From positions 3,327,501 through 3,391,500 of the forward strand of contig NC_084932.1 in NCBI RefSeq assembly GCF_958298935.1: a stretch of 64,000 bases of DNA. The letters are read 5' to 3'. The stretch comes from Phragmites australis. Taxonomy: Eukaryota; Streptophyta; Magnoliopsida; Poales; Poaceae. The position numbers were made by a program, and so were the translations under genes. The notes beneath the pieces were generated by a model that saw only the letters and a program-made list of their open reading frames with translations, ran no database searches and was not told the origin of the DNA. This document shows, one piece after another, positions 23,513 through 33,973 of this stretch (positions within the stretch are counted from its first letter, which is position 1; each line of letters begins with the position of its first letter).

Positions 23513-23951
23513 ATGTTTTCTGGGAAATTGGCAATTGCCATCTTGCTAGTGTGTTCAATAACTTGCTCCCACCTAGTGAGTGGTGAAGGAAAGCCAACAT
23601 GTAGCAAGAAACAGAAGGAAAAAATCCTGAATGAGTGTCGAACTTTCATCAAGCATGGATCTCCCATTCTTGTTGTACCTCGACACAGTCCCTGTTGTGA
23701 GGCAGTGAGAAAGGTGACGAACAGGGGCATGCATTGCGTCGTCTTGCTACTTACACCTGAAGAGAAGAGGGAACACAGTGCAGAAAAGATCATGGCCCTA
23801 GAAACGATCTGCGAACCTCCTTCTCCTCCTCCTAATCAGAATCAGGTAAAATTCATTGATTGCTGATCTATTTCATACTACACAATACGTAAGTGTTGAT
23901 AAGCAAAGTGAAAGATTAATCCTGTTGATTTCCTGCCAGATCATGGTGTAA
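23513..23951 (+). CDS. Small secreted six-cysteine protein, copy 1
   Basis: Exon 1 is 23513-23845 (111 codons). The sequence CAG|GTAAAA marks a donor and TTTCCTGCCAG at 23939 an acceptor, giving a 94-bp intron and a tiny exon 2 (IMV, stop TAA 23949-23951), for 114 residues. If the intron were retained the frame would end in FIDC. Residues 1-24 are a signal peptide (MFSGKLAIAILLVC...). The mature part has C30, C42, C61, C62, C75 and C100, that is C-X11-C-X18-CC-X12-C-X24-C, then a proline-rich tail. The CC pair and a short last exon recall the lipid-transfer/prolamin superfamily, but the CXC pair of the eight-cysteine motif is reduced to one Cys, so this is a distant or separate family. AATAAA at 24024 is a likely poly(A) signal. 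Function unknown; probably extracellular. Confidence 0.75.
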
Positions 23952-24315
23952 AGGGACTGCTGTCACCGCTAATGGAGTGCATGACCGTAATAAGGAGTTT
24001 GGAAGAAGATACATGTGCTAGTTAATAAAATCGATCAAAGCGTGATCCTTGCGATATGTACATTATCTTTCATATTAAAGAAAAGGTGTTTGATCAAGGT
24101 TCCAAGCACAATTCGTCTTGAGTACGCATCATCTTTTTACTAATATTTTGTGAGCAATTTTGGCTGCTTCTACATGCTCAGGCCGGAATCTTGTTTCAAT
24201 TTGGAATAAATCTTTCTTTATGTAAACAAGTCGTGACTAATTTACTAAAAACAAAAAAAATAGAGAAACCGAGAAAACTAGGTGAACAACAACACTTTTT
24301 ACTAAGCACGCTATT

Positions 24316-24615
24316 TCTATACTCGTATAAAATACATGAGTTATGGCAGAATTGAACAATCTCTATCGTTCACCCGAGTTGATCAAACGGTCACCGTGCA
24401 AAGATTCTCTCTGTCCCTCCGTTCAAAAATATATTTAATCTCACATTAATTGCCTTCCATATCTAGACGTCTAATATTTGCCTTTTATACATTCTACAAA
24501 TACATTCAATATCTTATTATTTATCTTTCATACCTTGACGTATAATATTTACCTTCTATACATTACTATATCCTAAATTGATTCTACATGTATAAAACAC
24601 GTGTGCAATTGCTAG
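24316..24615 (+). mobile_element. Short Helitron-like element, ~300 bp
   Basis: Starts TCTATACTCGTATAAAATA and ends CACGTGTGCAATTGCTAG followed by T, with a small palindrome (ACACGTGT) just before the end. A TCT...TATA..ATA start and CTAG|T end are Helitron-like. The 5' flanking base is T, not the expected A, so the left edge is tentative. It aligns with both ends of the 18.44-20.84 kb stretch. Confidence 0.45.
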
Positions 24616-25359
24616 TTACCACCAAGAGGGCTGAGGAGTCACACGACGCGAGTATGCTATGATCTGAGCATTCCTAGTGATTAATTACTTCCCTAAAAAT
24701 TATTTAGGATACTGTTAAGCATAGGAATCTGACAACCATATTCTTTTTTTTTTCAGGAATAGGGAACTGTAAACCTCTAAAAACCGCATGAAAATAGTAC
24801 AATCCAAATAGGGTTTAATATATAGACAAGCAGAAAGCTGTCAAATACCCATCGATCTAATTTTAGAAATGACACATCATCCTAGTGCAACTTTTCCCAC
24901 TAATTTTGTATAATTGTAGTAAGTTCTAACTAAAATAAAAAAAATCCATTTTACTCCCCTGAAGTACTTCATGAGTCCACATAACCCCCTAAAGTCTTGG
25001 TGAGATGTCCATATATATAGAATGCGATTGCAGATGGCTCGTTGCTTTTGTATGGCTCTGGTCCTCCGCAGGGTCCCCTGACTCCGTTTATATATGGAGG
25101 TTGCTGTGTAGCCTCCAGATTCTTTTCCAAGTAGGATTCGGTCATCCTTAAACTTAGAGATATATTTTCTTGTTTGAAAAATATTCTAGATCCCGTGGGT
25201 GGTTTCCATATGTCCATTGACTTCTTTCTCAGATACAATTGTATGCTCCGAGAATCTAAAAACTCTAAGAAATTCATATACGTATAGGACAGTCTTATAC
25301 GATAGTTATATCCTACTCATCGTCAGATGTAGAAATAAGAGAGCATATTTTCGACCGTA
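24616..25359. other. No supported gene (about 740 bp)
   Basis: AT-rich spacer between the two small-protein genes. On minus, around 25,090-25,105, a CATATATAAACGGAG segment resembles an LTR-type promoter, and the minus frame 24969-25277 lacks a domain. Possibly an old LTR fragment. Confidence 0.3.
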
Positions 25360-25379
25360 CGTGTGGGTGCTTTCGGTCC

Positions 25380-25387
25380 TATATAAG
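25380..25387 (+). promoter_or_regulatory. TATA box of small secreted protein gene, copy 2
   Basis: TATATAAG, same position relative to the ATG (25424) as in copy 1. Similarity to copy 1 begins only about 20 bp upstream of it, so distal promoter sequences of the two copies differ. Confidence 0.65.
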
Positions 25388-25423
25388 GGAGTGTATGTGT
25401 TGGAGTTCTACATTAGCAGCAAG

Positions 25424-26578
25424 ATGTTTTCTGGGAAATTGGCAATTGCCATCTTGCTAGTGTGTTCAATAACTTGCTCCCACCTAGTGACTGCTAAAGG
25501 AGTGACAATATGTAGCGAGACACAGAAGAAAAAAAAAATCCTGGATGGGTGTCGACCTTTCACCAAGCATGGATCTTCCATGCATGTTGTACTTCGACAA
25601 AGTCCCTGTTGTGAGGCGGTGAGAAAGGTGACGAACAGGGACATGCACTGCGTCGTCTTGCTACTTACACCTGAGGAGAAGAGGGAACATAGTGCACAAA
25701 AGGTCATCGCCCTAGAAACGATCTGCGAACCTCCTCCTCCTCCTAATCATAATCAGGTAAAATTCATTGATTGCTGATCTATTTCATACTACATAATACG
25801 TAAGTGCTGATCTCTATACTTAAAAAATACGCAGTGATCCGTCCTCAATAGGCATGACGTTCTGCCACCTGGGCCATATGGGCCGTGCAACACCGTCTTG
25901 CGCAGCATGAGCAGTCCCACTTGGGCTCCTGCGCCAGGGCCCGCCCTACCGAGCTGGGCCATGCGAGCCCCTTGCCTCGCTGGGCCACCGCGCCCCTCAT
26001 TCGCCTAGGCCGTCCCTCTCCACGGCACACCTACAGCCGCACGGGCCGCTCGGCCTGGCCGCCCTCCAGCTCAGCCCTTCCTGTGATGCTGCCCACAGCA
26101 GCCGAGCTGGTCTAGGACACACCAGCCGCCTGACTCTGCCATGGCCTGCTCACCTCTGCACGTGAACAAACACTTATGAGCCAGCACGCTTCTAAGCCGC
26201 TTGCCACACACATAGGCCCCACGCGCACCCGCTAAAATAGCCGACAACTCCAGCAGCCTTTCCACGCGTAATAGAACACGATCTGTACATGCTCGAGACA
26301 CCAAAACCACGTGGTTCGCCTTGCATGCCTGAACATGAGAGATGTTTGTTGGAAGAAAAAAACTTTATTTCGTGTAAATTTTTGGCTCCCGTTGCAACGC
26401 ACGGGCACTCAACAACTTTATTTCATGTAAATTTCTTATGGTTCGCAGTGTTTGCTGTTTTGACTCGCAACTTTGATATTACGCTGTGGATGGCTTGTGT
26501 TTCCGTTGCAACGCACGGACGCTCACCTAGTAAGCTAAAAAAAAGATTGGTCCTGTTTCCTGCCAGATCATGGTGTAA
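25424..26578 (+). CDS. Small secreted six-cysteine protein, copy 2, Helitron in intron
   Basis: Paralogue of the gene at 23513. Exon 1 is 25424-25756 (111 codons), the intron 25757-26566, and exon 2 26567-26578 (IMV, stop). The 810-bp intron consists of ~90 bp of original intron plus a 720-bp Helitron. The signal peptide is identical for the first 22 residues. Cysteines are at 30, 43, 62, 63, 76 and 101, so all six are kept. Divergence is concentrated between residues 23 and 60 (for example KKKK inserted by one residue, PFTKHGSSMHVVLRQ), while the C-terminal half is nearly unchanged. AATAAA lies at 26651. Similarity to copy 1 continues through the 3' UTR until ~26,681, where the retroelement region begins. 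Whether the enlarged intron is spliced efficiently is unknown. Confidence 0.7.
25811..26530 (+). mobile_element. Helitron, 720 bp, with exact empty site in paralogue
   Basis: The 5' end TCTCTATACTTAAAAAATA follows an A (25810). The 3' end has a hairpin CCGTTGCAACGCACGG, then ACGCTCACCTAG, followed by T (26531). Insertion between A and T, a 5' TC, a 3' CTAG and a GC-rich hairpin ~10 bp from the end are the Helitron hallmarks. The paralogous intron of copy 1 reads AAGTGTTGA|TAAGC with nothing inserted, confirming both ends. The interior is GC-rich at 25,855-26,120 with no replication initiator or helicase, so it is non-autonomous. A second hairpin-type terminus lies internally at ~26,391-26,414. 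Confidence 0.92.
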
Positions 26579-26681
26579 AGGGACTGCTGTCACTGCTAAT
26601 GGAGTGCATGACCGTAACAAGGAGTTTGGAAGAAGATACATGTGTTAGTTAATAAAATCGATCAAAGCGTGATCCTTGTGT

Positions 26682-26756
26682 TGTTGGGGCATCAGAACAT
26701 GCCCCGAACAGAACACGGCGAGAACATAGTTGGTGTAATAGGTGGAGAACTGTGGG
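26682..26756. other. Short unassigned junction segment
   Basis: About 75 bp between the end of the small-protein gene duplication (GATCCTTG) and the start of the copia gag similarity. It contains GGGGCATCAGAACATGCCCC, an inverted repeat. I cannot assign it; it marks the left breakpoint of the retroelement block. Confidence 0.4.
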
Positions 26757-26868
26757 ATCCAAATTGCAAATCCCTGTGTTGAATGTAGGTCTTCATCTTC
26801 GCCTTCCAGAACTGAAAATCAACTCCATCGAAAACACAAGGTTTTGTGGAATACCTATCTGAAGTCAT
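26757..26868 (-). pseudogene. copia gag N-terminal fragment next to PBS
   Basis: On minus, ATG at 26868-26866 opens MTSDRYSTKPCVFDGVDF followed by Q-FWKAKMKTYIQ, the usual N-terminus of a copia Gag. It ends at ~26,757 (about codon 37) where similarity to the longer gag at 33.6 kb stops. It is correctly placed downstream of the PBS and LTR on the minus strand, but no further internal sequence follows. Confidence 0.8.
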
Positions 26869-26908
26869 GTTTCTAATTACCGATTAAGATCAATTAGAAA
26901 AGATTAAG

Positions 26909-26920
26909 ACTCTGATACCA
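26909..26920 (-). promoter_or_regulatory. Primer binding site (tRNA-iMet type)
   Basis: On minus the sequence is TGGTATCAGAGT, nearly identical to the canonical initiator-methionine tRNA primer site of plant retrotransposons (TGGTATCAGAGC). It starts two bases after the LTR end. Confidence 0.85.
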
Positions 26921-26922
26921 AT

Positions 26923-28335
26923 TGTAGGATCAAATATGCGCAAAATACCCAATCAGAGGGGGTGAATGATTGCGGAAACCAAATTCAAAAATTAACTCAC
27001 CCAAATCGAAACTCGATTTAAACTCGGTATTCCACTCGTAATAGATTGCACAAGCTCTAGTAAAAATGATGTAGAGAAAGATCTGCTGGTCGGATTGCTC
27101 TCAATTTTGGTCAGCAGAAACTAGATTCAAATACGAAACTAACCCCATGAGAATCGAGTAAATCAGATATGTAGATCAAGAATTATGCCCGGTGGAAGCA
27201 GACTGTATCAACCAGAATAGAGTAGATCGAAACCTAGTCGAGTTGATAAAAAGCTACTCGAGATCAAACCAAATCTACTCGAAATTTTCTCAGATCAAAC
27301 ACTAGATAATTTAGCAAGGTTTTGGATGGATTAAACCAAGATTAAACTTCATAGAAATATGAAATTAATTGAAAACCAAAACCGAGCATGCAGAATATAG
27401 AACAGAGAGAAAATTCCGAATCAGCAACTCATCAACTTACGAAACTTGATTTTCATTGCATAGATGAGTTTAAAAGATGCCTCTCCAAAGCATCCAACAA
27501 GAATTTCCACGAAATCCCAAAACAGCTCTCTCTTGAGTTTCTCTAACTCTCTACTGCGTTGTGCTGCCATGTTCTGCGCTCTGTTGTCTTCTACCCAATA
27601 CACACCTCTCTATTTATAGGGTAGCCACACGCATAAACGTGACCGAATCGAACTACCACTCCCTGTCGTATTCAATCTAGACTCTATCCTCCTCTAATCA
27701 CAAGAGGACAAACAACTTCCGCTAATTAAGCTAATTAGTCAACAACTCTTACGTAATCATGCATGCACATCTCCCATGCATACATGCATATACGTAACCA
27801 ACTCAGAGTCCGTCTCTGACACTAACTCTTCTCTCAAGTCCAGCCACCACACGACTCCCTCGTGCCTGCTCTGACTCAAACACGAATTAGTCTTCACGTC
27901 ATCTCACGATCAGATCGCCTCCTGCGTCCATCGTGAAGCCTTGTCTCCATATGCATTGTTCTCTCAGCTCGAATATCCCGCATGACATCCTCGATCATCA
28001 CGACCTCAGTTCCTCCTGAACCTAATCGTCGAACCTCAGTTCCTCCCTGAACTTAGTTCGTCGATCCGTCATCGACCACGTTCTCCTTCGAGCAACACTT
28101 GCACATGAATTAAACAACAATCGAGTACGAGCACAAGTCCTTCCCGACTTGACTCAAGATCAGTTCATGCAACACCACGCAAACTCCAATCAAAACCAAC
28201 ACGCTAACATAAGCATACCCAACTAATGATAGCGCATCAAACCAACTATGCTATCCAAGCATATGTTATTATGCTTAATCACTTTGCTCTGCCAATTTCA
28301 TCAATCAAACCAATTATTTATCACATGATCTCACA
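26923..28335 (-). repeat. LTR of SIRE-like copia element, 1,413 bp
   Basis: On minus it starts TGTGAGATC and ends GATCCTACA, the TG...CA rule. It lies between the polypurine tract (28336 onward) and the PBS (26909-26920). A promoter-like TATAAATAGAG is at 27611-27618 on minus, and the region near 28,000 is T- and C-rich. It is the only LTR visible for this element in the window. Confidence 0.85.
27611..27618 (-). promoter_or_regulatory. LTR TATA box
   Basis: TATAAATA on minus within a CCCTATAAATAGAGAGG context, about 700 bp inside the LTR, a plausible U3/R promoter for the copia element. Confidence 0.6.
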
Positions 28336-28346
28336 ATCTCCCCCTT
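28336..28346 (-). promoter_or_regulatory. Polypurine tract
   Basis: On minus AAGGGGGAGAT immediately precedes the LTR start TGTGAG, the standard plus-strand primer position of an LTR retrotransposon. Confidence 0.8.
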
Positions 28347-29393
28347 GATGAAAACATTGGCAACCCTCATGTGAACAATGGTAACCTTTTAACAGACATG
28401 ATTTGATTTTAAAATCAAACGCAAAGTTAAATCAAAAGATCAACAAAAATCCTTTGAAAAAAAAATCTCCCATTGAGAAAAACAAGAGTCGAGGAAAAAA
28501 AAACTCCATCTCCCCCTTACAACTCTGTCAAAAAATGAGCAAGTTCTCTCCCCCTTTGGCAATGATTTCATCAAAAATTCAAAAGAAAGAATCAAGTCTT
28601 GTTATTTCAATCATTTCAATGAGCATCAGAAATCATCCACATATATAACAAATACTCGACCAAGCCACACTATCAAGAATACTTGCACCAACCCGTCTAC
28701 ACTTGTAAAAATATAGTGTAAGCACAACTTATCAAGTATAATTAATGATTTATTTGCAAGGCATGGTCTCCCAATCTCAATCACTCGAATCCTCAATTTA
28801 TATGCTATCAAAAACATGAATATCAAAAGTATGTCATTGTTTTGATTAAAAAGACATATAACAAGATGCCAATTTTGATGTCAAGAACTTCTCATATTCT
28901 TTTGCAAGGAATTATATGCACCATCAGCCTTATTTTATTCAACCATGCCAAGCCTATGTCAAAAAGACAATCAGAAGCTTAAGACAATGATTATGATCAT
29001 ACATGACTTCTTCCAAGTTCATTTCAAAGTGCAATGATAAGCAGTCTCGAAAAGAAGAAGTGCGACAGTGCATACTTCCTTGATCTTTTATCTATCAACT
29101 ATTATTCAGCACTTTTTAATTTCTTTGATTCTTTCACATATAGCATTTTTATCAAAGATCAAAGCAATCAAGAGTTTAACCATGACAAAATTTAATTCAA
29201 GTTGTCATTCGATTTAAAAAGTCATGACAAAAACTACACAGTTACACATATAGATATGAAAGTGCAAAAACTCCTATGTAGCATAAGCACTGGCTTCAAA
29301 AGTCACATATATATCAGATATAATGCTCATCCTATTTCATTGTTTTCTTATTTTTATAAACTCCGACAAGTTCCAAGATATAAGAAACCCCCC
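28347..29393. other. 3' internal non-coding region of the copia element
   Basis: About 1 kb of AT-rich sequence between RNase H and the polypurine tract. SIRE-lineage copia elements often carry an extra region here, but I see no intact open frame on minus. It may be a decayed extra ORF or untranslated DNA. Confidence 0.5.
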
Positions 29394-32300
29394 TCAAAAC
29401 AATCCCATACGATGAATAACACAAAGTTCTCCCTGAAGAAAAGCAAAACGAGAAGAATCCAAAGGTTTTGTGAAAATGTCTGCCAATTGGTGTTCAGTAT
29501 TCACACGGAGAAGTTCGATGTTTCCTTTTTCAACATTGTCTCTAAGAAAATGAAATCTGATGTCAATGTGTTTAGTCTGAGAATGTTGCACATGATTTTT
29601 AGCAATACTTATAGCACCAGTGTTATCACAGAAATGTGGAACACTCTCTAAATTAACCCCATAATCTTTAAGTGTAGCAACTATCCAAAGAGTTTGTGAA
29701 CAACAACTAGCAGGAACTACATATTCAGATTCAGCAGTAGATTGTGCAACAGAGGACTGTTTCCTAGATGACCATGCAACAAGAGAATTACCCAAGAAAT
29801 GACATGTACCATATGTACTTTTTCAATCAATTATACAACCTCCAAAATCAGCATCAGAAAAAGCTCTTAAGCTAATAGATGAAGAAGCAGAAAGTCAAAT
29901 ACCAAAATCTTGAGTTCCATGAAGATACCTTAGAATCCATTTGACAGCTTGTCGATGTGAAGCACGTGGGGAAGCTTGAAATCGTGCACACAAGCATACA
30001 ACAAATTGTATGTCTGGCCTTGAAGCGGTGAGATACAAAAGTGATCCAATCATTCTTCTATATTCTTTTTGATCAACTGGCTCACCATCTTTATCAGGAT
30101 CAAGTGTCGTTGTTGCTCCAATAGGTGTCATGATCGGCTTGTTGTTTTCCATCTCAAAACATCGTAGCAGGTCTCGTGTGTACTTACTTTGATGAACAAA
30201 AGTACCTTCTTTGGTTTGTTTGACTTGAAGTCCCAAAAAGTACGTTAGTTCACCAATCATAGTCATCTCAAATTCCCTGCTCATCGTTTCTGAAAACTGG
30301 GACACCAAAGCATGAGAAAGAACAACCAAAGATGATATCATCTACATAAATCTGAACAAATAGTTGATCATTACCATGCTTGAGCACAAACAACGTCTTG
30401 TCCACTTTTCCCATTTCAAAACCCTTTTCATGCAAGAAAGTTTTTAACCTATCATACCATGCTCTCGGGGCTTGTTTTAAACCATACAAAGCTTTCGACA
30501 ACTTGTATACATAATCTGAATGTTTAGGATTTTCAAAATCAGGTGGTTGCATAACATAAATCTCTTCATTTATGTAGCCATTCAAAAAAACACTTTAGAC
30601 ATCCATTTGATATAATCTAAAGCCTTTAGATGCAGCAAAAGCTAAAAGAATTCTAATGGCTTCTAGTCTAGCAACCGGAGTAAAAGTTTCCTCAAAATCT
30701 AGCCCTTCTACCTGTGTAAAACCTTGAGCTACAAGTCTAGCTTTGTTTCTAACAACAACACCATCCTCACTTTGTTTATTTTTGAAAACTCATTTAGTAC
30801 CGATAAGTGTATGACCCGGAGGAGGTGCGACAAGCTTCCATACTTTGTTGCGTTCAAAATTTTCAAGTTCCTCATGCATGGCATTGATCCAAGATTCGTC
30901 AGTTAATGCATGTGAAACATCTTTGGGTTCAAAAGAAGCAATAAAAGCTGAATGAGCATGAAAATTAGAATCAATAAACCTGGATCGTGTGACTCGCTCA
31001 TGCAAATCTCCAATCATCTGATCAGGTGGATGACTCCGCTGAATTTGCAAAGGAGCTGTCACTCGAGAAGTAATCTCTTCTTCTCCTTCAATACGCACAG
31101 ATGATGTAGTAGCTTGAGAATGTCCAACTATAGCTGAAGTGGTCGAAGGTGTCAAGGGATCTACAGCTGATTGTATCATCGACCTCATCATCATCCACAA
31201 AAATACTCTCGAACTCCCCCTGAATATGTGTACCTGTACCTGCATCACTTGATCTAGTTCCAGGACTAGTCTCATCAAAAGTAACATCACAGGTTTCAAC
31301 AATTTTGTTAGTTTCCAAAACAAGCACTCGATAGCCATGAGTATGAGCAGAATATCCAAGAAAAATACCATCTATTGATCTAGACTCAAACTTATCCAAA
31401 TTTCCAGATTTCAGCACAAAGCACTTGCAGCCCAAAAACTCTAAAGTGAGATACACTAGGCCTATGTCCAAACCGAAGCTCATATGAAGTTTTACCCAAT
31501 TTAGATCTCAAGAAAACATGGTTTGAAACATAACAAGCAGTAGATATAGCTTCAGCCCAAAAGTTTCTAGGAGTAGAAAATTCATCTAACATGGTCCCAG
31601 CCATCTCGACCAGAGTTCTATTCTTCCTTTCAACTACACCATTTTGTTGAGGAACTCAAGGTGATGAAAATTGATGTTCAATGCCTTTCTCAGCACAAAA
31701 GTGATCAAAAGAAGAATTCTCAAATTCGGTTCCATTATCACTTCTAATCGCTCTCAAAGATCCTGGGAGATCAACAGACAATCTAAGAACTAAACTTATA
31801 AAATAACCAAAAGCTTCATCCTTAAATGCCATAAAGTAAACCCAAAAATATCTAGAGTAGTCATCAACAATAATAAGCACATACCATTTACCTCCAAAAG
31901 ATTGTACTCTAGAAGGACCAACAGTATCAAGGAGTAAAAGTTGACTGGGTGCATTTGTCATAACCACGGTAATAGGTGAATGTGAACCTGAATGCATTTA
32001 ACCATGTCTACAAGAAGAGCAAACTAACTCGCTATCAACCTTAAGCTTAGGCAAGCCACGAATAAGATCTAAACCACTAACTCGAGTGAGATGATCTATA
32101 CCAACATGACCAAGTCTACGATGCCAAAAGAATAAATCTTTAGAAACATTAGCAACAAGACATCTAAGCTTAGAAGAAGGTGATGCATCAAAATCAGCCT
32201 TAAAAACTCTTCCAAAACATGAGATTCTAAAAACCAGATCACCTAAAGCATCTAATACTTTACATTTATTTTTCTTAAAGCGCACCTCAAGGTCTTCATC

Positions 32301-33651
32301 AATCATTTGTGAGACAGAAAGCAAGTTAAATTTCAAGTTCTCGACTAAAGCAACATCCTTGAACATAAACTTATCATTTACCTGCACTGTACCTTTTGCA
32401 ACAACTGAGGTAGAAGAAGCATCTCCAAAAGTAATACTTTCAGCACGAGATGCACGTACAAGGGAGGAGAACCAATTTTTATCACCAGACATGTGGCGTG
32501 AGCATCCGGAATCGACTAGACAAATGTTCTCCTTCCTCGCTCGAGAAGCCTCGTTACCGTCGCTATCATGTTCATCCTCGGTTGAGCTTTCTTTGTTGCT
32601 TGCCATGAGACACAACCCAGTCAAGTCATGCATCATCTTTCCCTTGGATGTTGTGTCATCCTCACTGCTCTCCGAATCAACGTCACTCAAGTTGACTTGT
32701 TCGAGCGCTAAAAGAACTCAATGCACAACCTTGCGGTTGAGAAAGCTCTTTTTCTTCTTGTCGTTGAACGATCGCTTCTTTTTCTCCTTCTCCTCTTTTG
32801 ATGCTTTATCTGCAAGCTTAGGACAATTGGAACGAATGTGGTTGAGATCACCACATTCATAGCATCTTTGAGGACCTCCACTTCCTCTCTTTCTCATTCG
32901 CACATTCTGCAATGCTTTAGAGAACCGAGTAGAAAGTAGTGCTAAATCTTCTTCAGGAATCAACGCAAGTAGATCATCGGTTAGTGGAGATATAGAAGAT
33001 AATGAAAAACTTGATGAAGATGATTCAATATGAGACATGCTAGGTTGAGAGACCAAAGCAATTGATTTATTAACGTTCTTCCTAGCAAAAATATCTAGCT
33101 CATGAGTTTTCAATTTAGAATAAAGTACATCTAATGTAAGTGAACTCATGACAGTAGATTCTCTAATAGATGTAACTTTCATCTCTCACACTGACATATC
33201 TAAAGCTCCTAGTAATTGACGTGCATTCTCAGCATCAGTGTATGTAATATTAATAGCACGCAAATTACTCAGAATTTTATTAAATCGAGTAAAGAAATCA
33301 CCTATTGACTCACGAGGCTGCATCTCAAAATGCATGTAATCTTTCTTAAATAAATCTTGACGTACCTCTTTAATAGTAGATTAACCTTCATGATAATCAC
33401 AGAGTGCTTTCCATACCTCGTACGCTGATTTGAGATGTATTACTCGATCGAAGTCGCTCCTTCCCAAGCCTTGGATGATCAGGTTTCTTGCCTTGCTGTT
33501 CACCTCGACATGAGACAAGTTCGGTGCCGTCACATCATTATTCTCAGGGACCTCATATGGCTTGTAGACCTTTTCCCAAATTGCAAATCCCTGTGCTTGA
33601 ATGTAGGTCTCCATCTTTGCCTTCCAGAACTGAAAATTAACACCATCGAAA
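29394..33651 (-). pseudogene. SIRE-like Ty1/copia polyprotein, broken
   Basis: Reading minus from 33,651: gag (AWEVWK-type block, then zinc knuckle CYECGDLNHIRSNC), protease (CLVDSGCSRHMSG), GAG-pre-integrase (HRRLGHVGIDHL), integrase core (VDDYSRYFWVY; SDNGTEF), reverse transcriptase (LYGLKQAPRAWY; YVDDIIFG), and RNase H (TAESEYV; ADIFTKPLD). This is the copia order PR-INT-RT-RH. The sequence is split into many pieces by stops and frameshifts, for example near 33,380, 32,700, 31,640 and 30,590, so it is inactive. It begins at about gag codon 12 and lacks its own 5' LTR and PBS, being fused to the NBS-gene flank at 33,652. Lineage assignment to SIRE/Maximus is from motif and LTR style. Confidence 0.85.
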
Positions 33652-33652
33652 A

Positions 33653-33922
33653 CGACTACGAACAGGGGAGAACATGGAATTTACGGAAATGTACACGTGC
33701 AAGACTTTGCAGAGAAGTTACATAGATGGAAGTCAATCAGAAAGGCCTCCAAAGGTCAAACATCGCGTGCATGGACTATGACTATTAAACTGGACTAACC
33801 TTTTGCATGACTTGAACAAGTAAACTCTCTCTCTCTCTCTCTCAGTTGTTCTTGATACATCCTTGGAGTGTTGGCTCAGACCTCAGAAACATTCCATTTC
33901 ATTTCATTCTGCAGATTACTAT
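33653..33922 (+). repeat. Upstream region of NBS gene, duplicated at window end
   Basis: From GACTACGAACAGGGGAGAAC to CATTCTGCAGATTACT this region is nearly identical to 63,736-64,000. Differences are a few substitutions, a 17-bp stretch present only in the second copy after CAATCAGAA, and a 20-bp stretch present only here before GAACAAGTAA. A (CT)n run precedes CAGTTGTTCTTG. The duplication starts exactly where the copia relic ends. Confidence 0.95.
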
Positions 33923-33973
33923 TCATTCTCTCCTCAATCTGCTGCGTTATCTTCCTGGGGAGAGATTCCACTA

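Noticed and set aside
25199..25777. 192-codon reading of the small-protein gene copy 2 from an upstream start
   Set aside because: The conserved TATA box and signal peptide place the start at ATG 25424; the upstream part has no counterpart in copy 1, and the 3' end is an unspliced reading past a conserved donor site.
26909..26920. tRNA-like sequence
   Set aside because: Only 12 bases match a tRNA 3' end, which is the retrotransposon primer binding site and not a tRNA gene.
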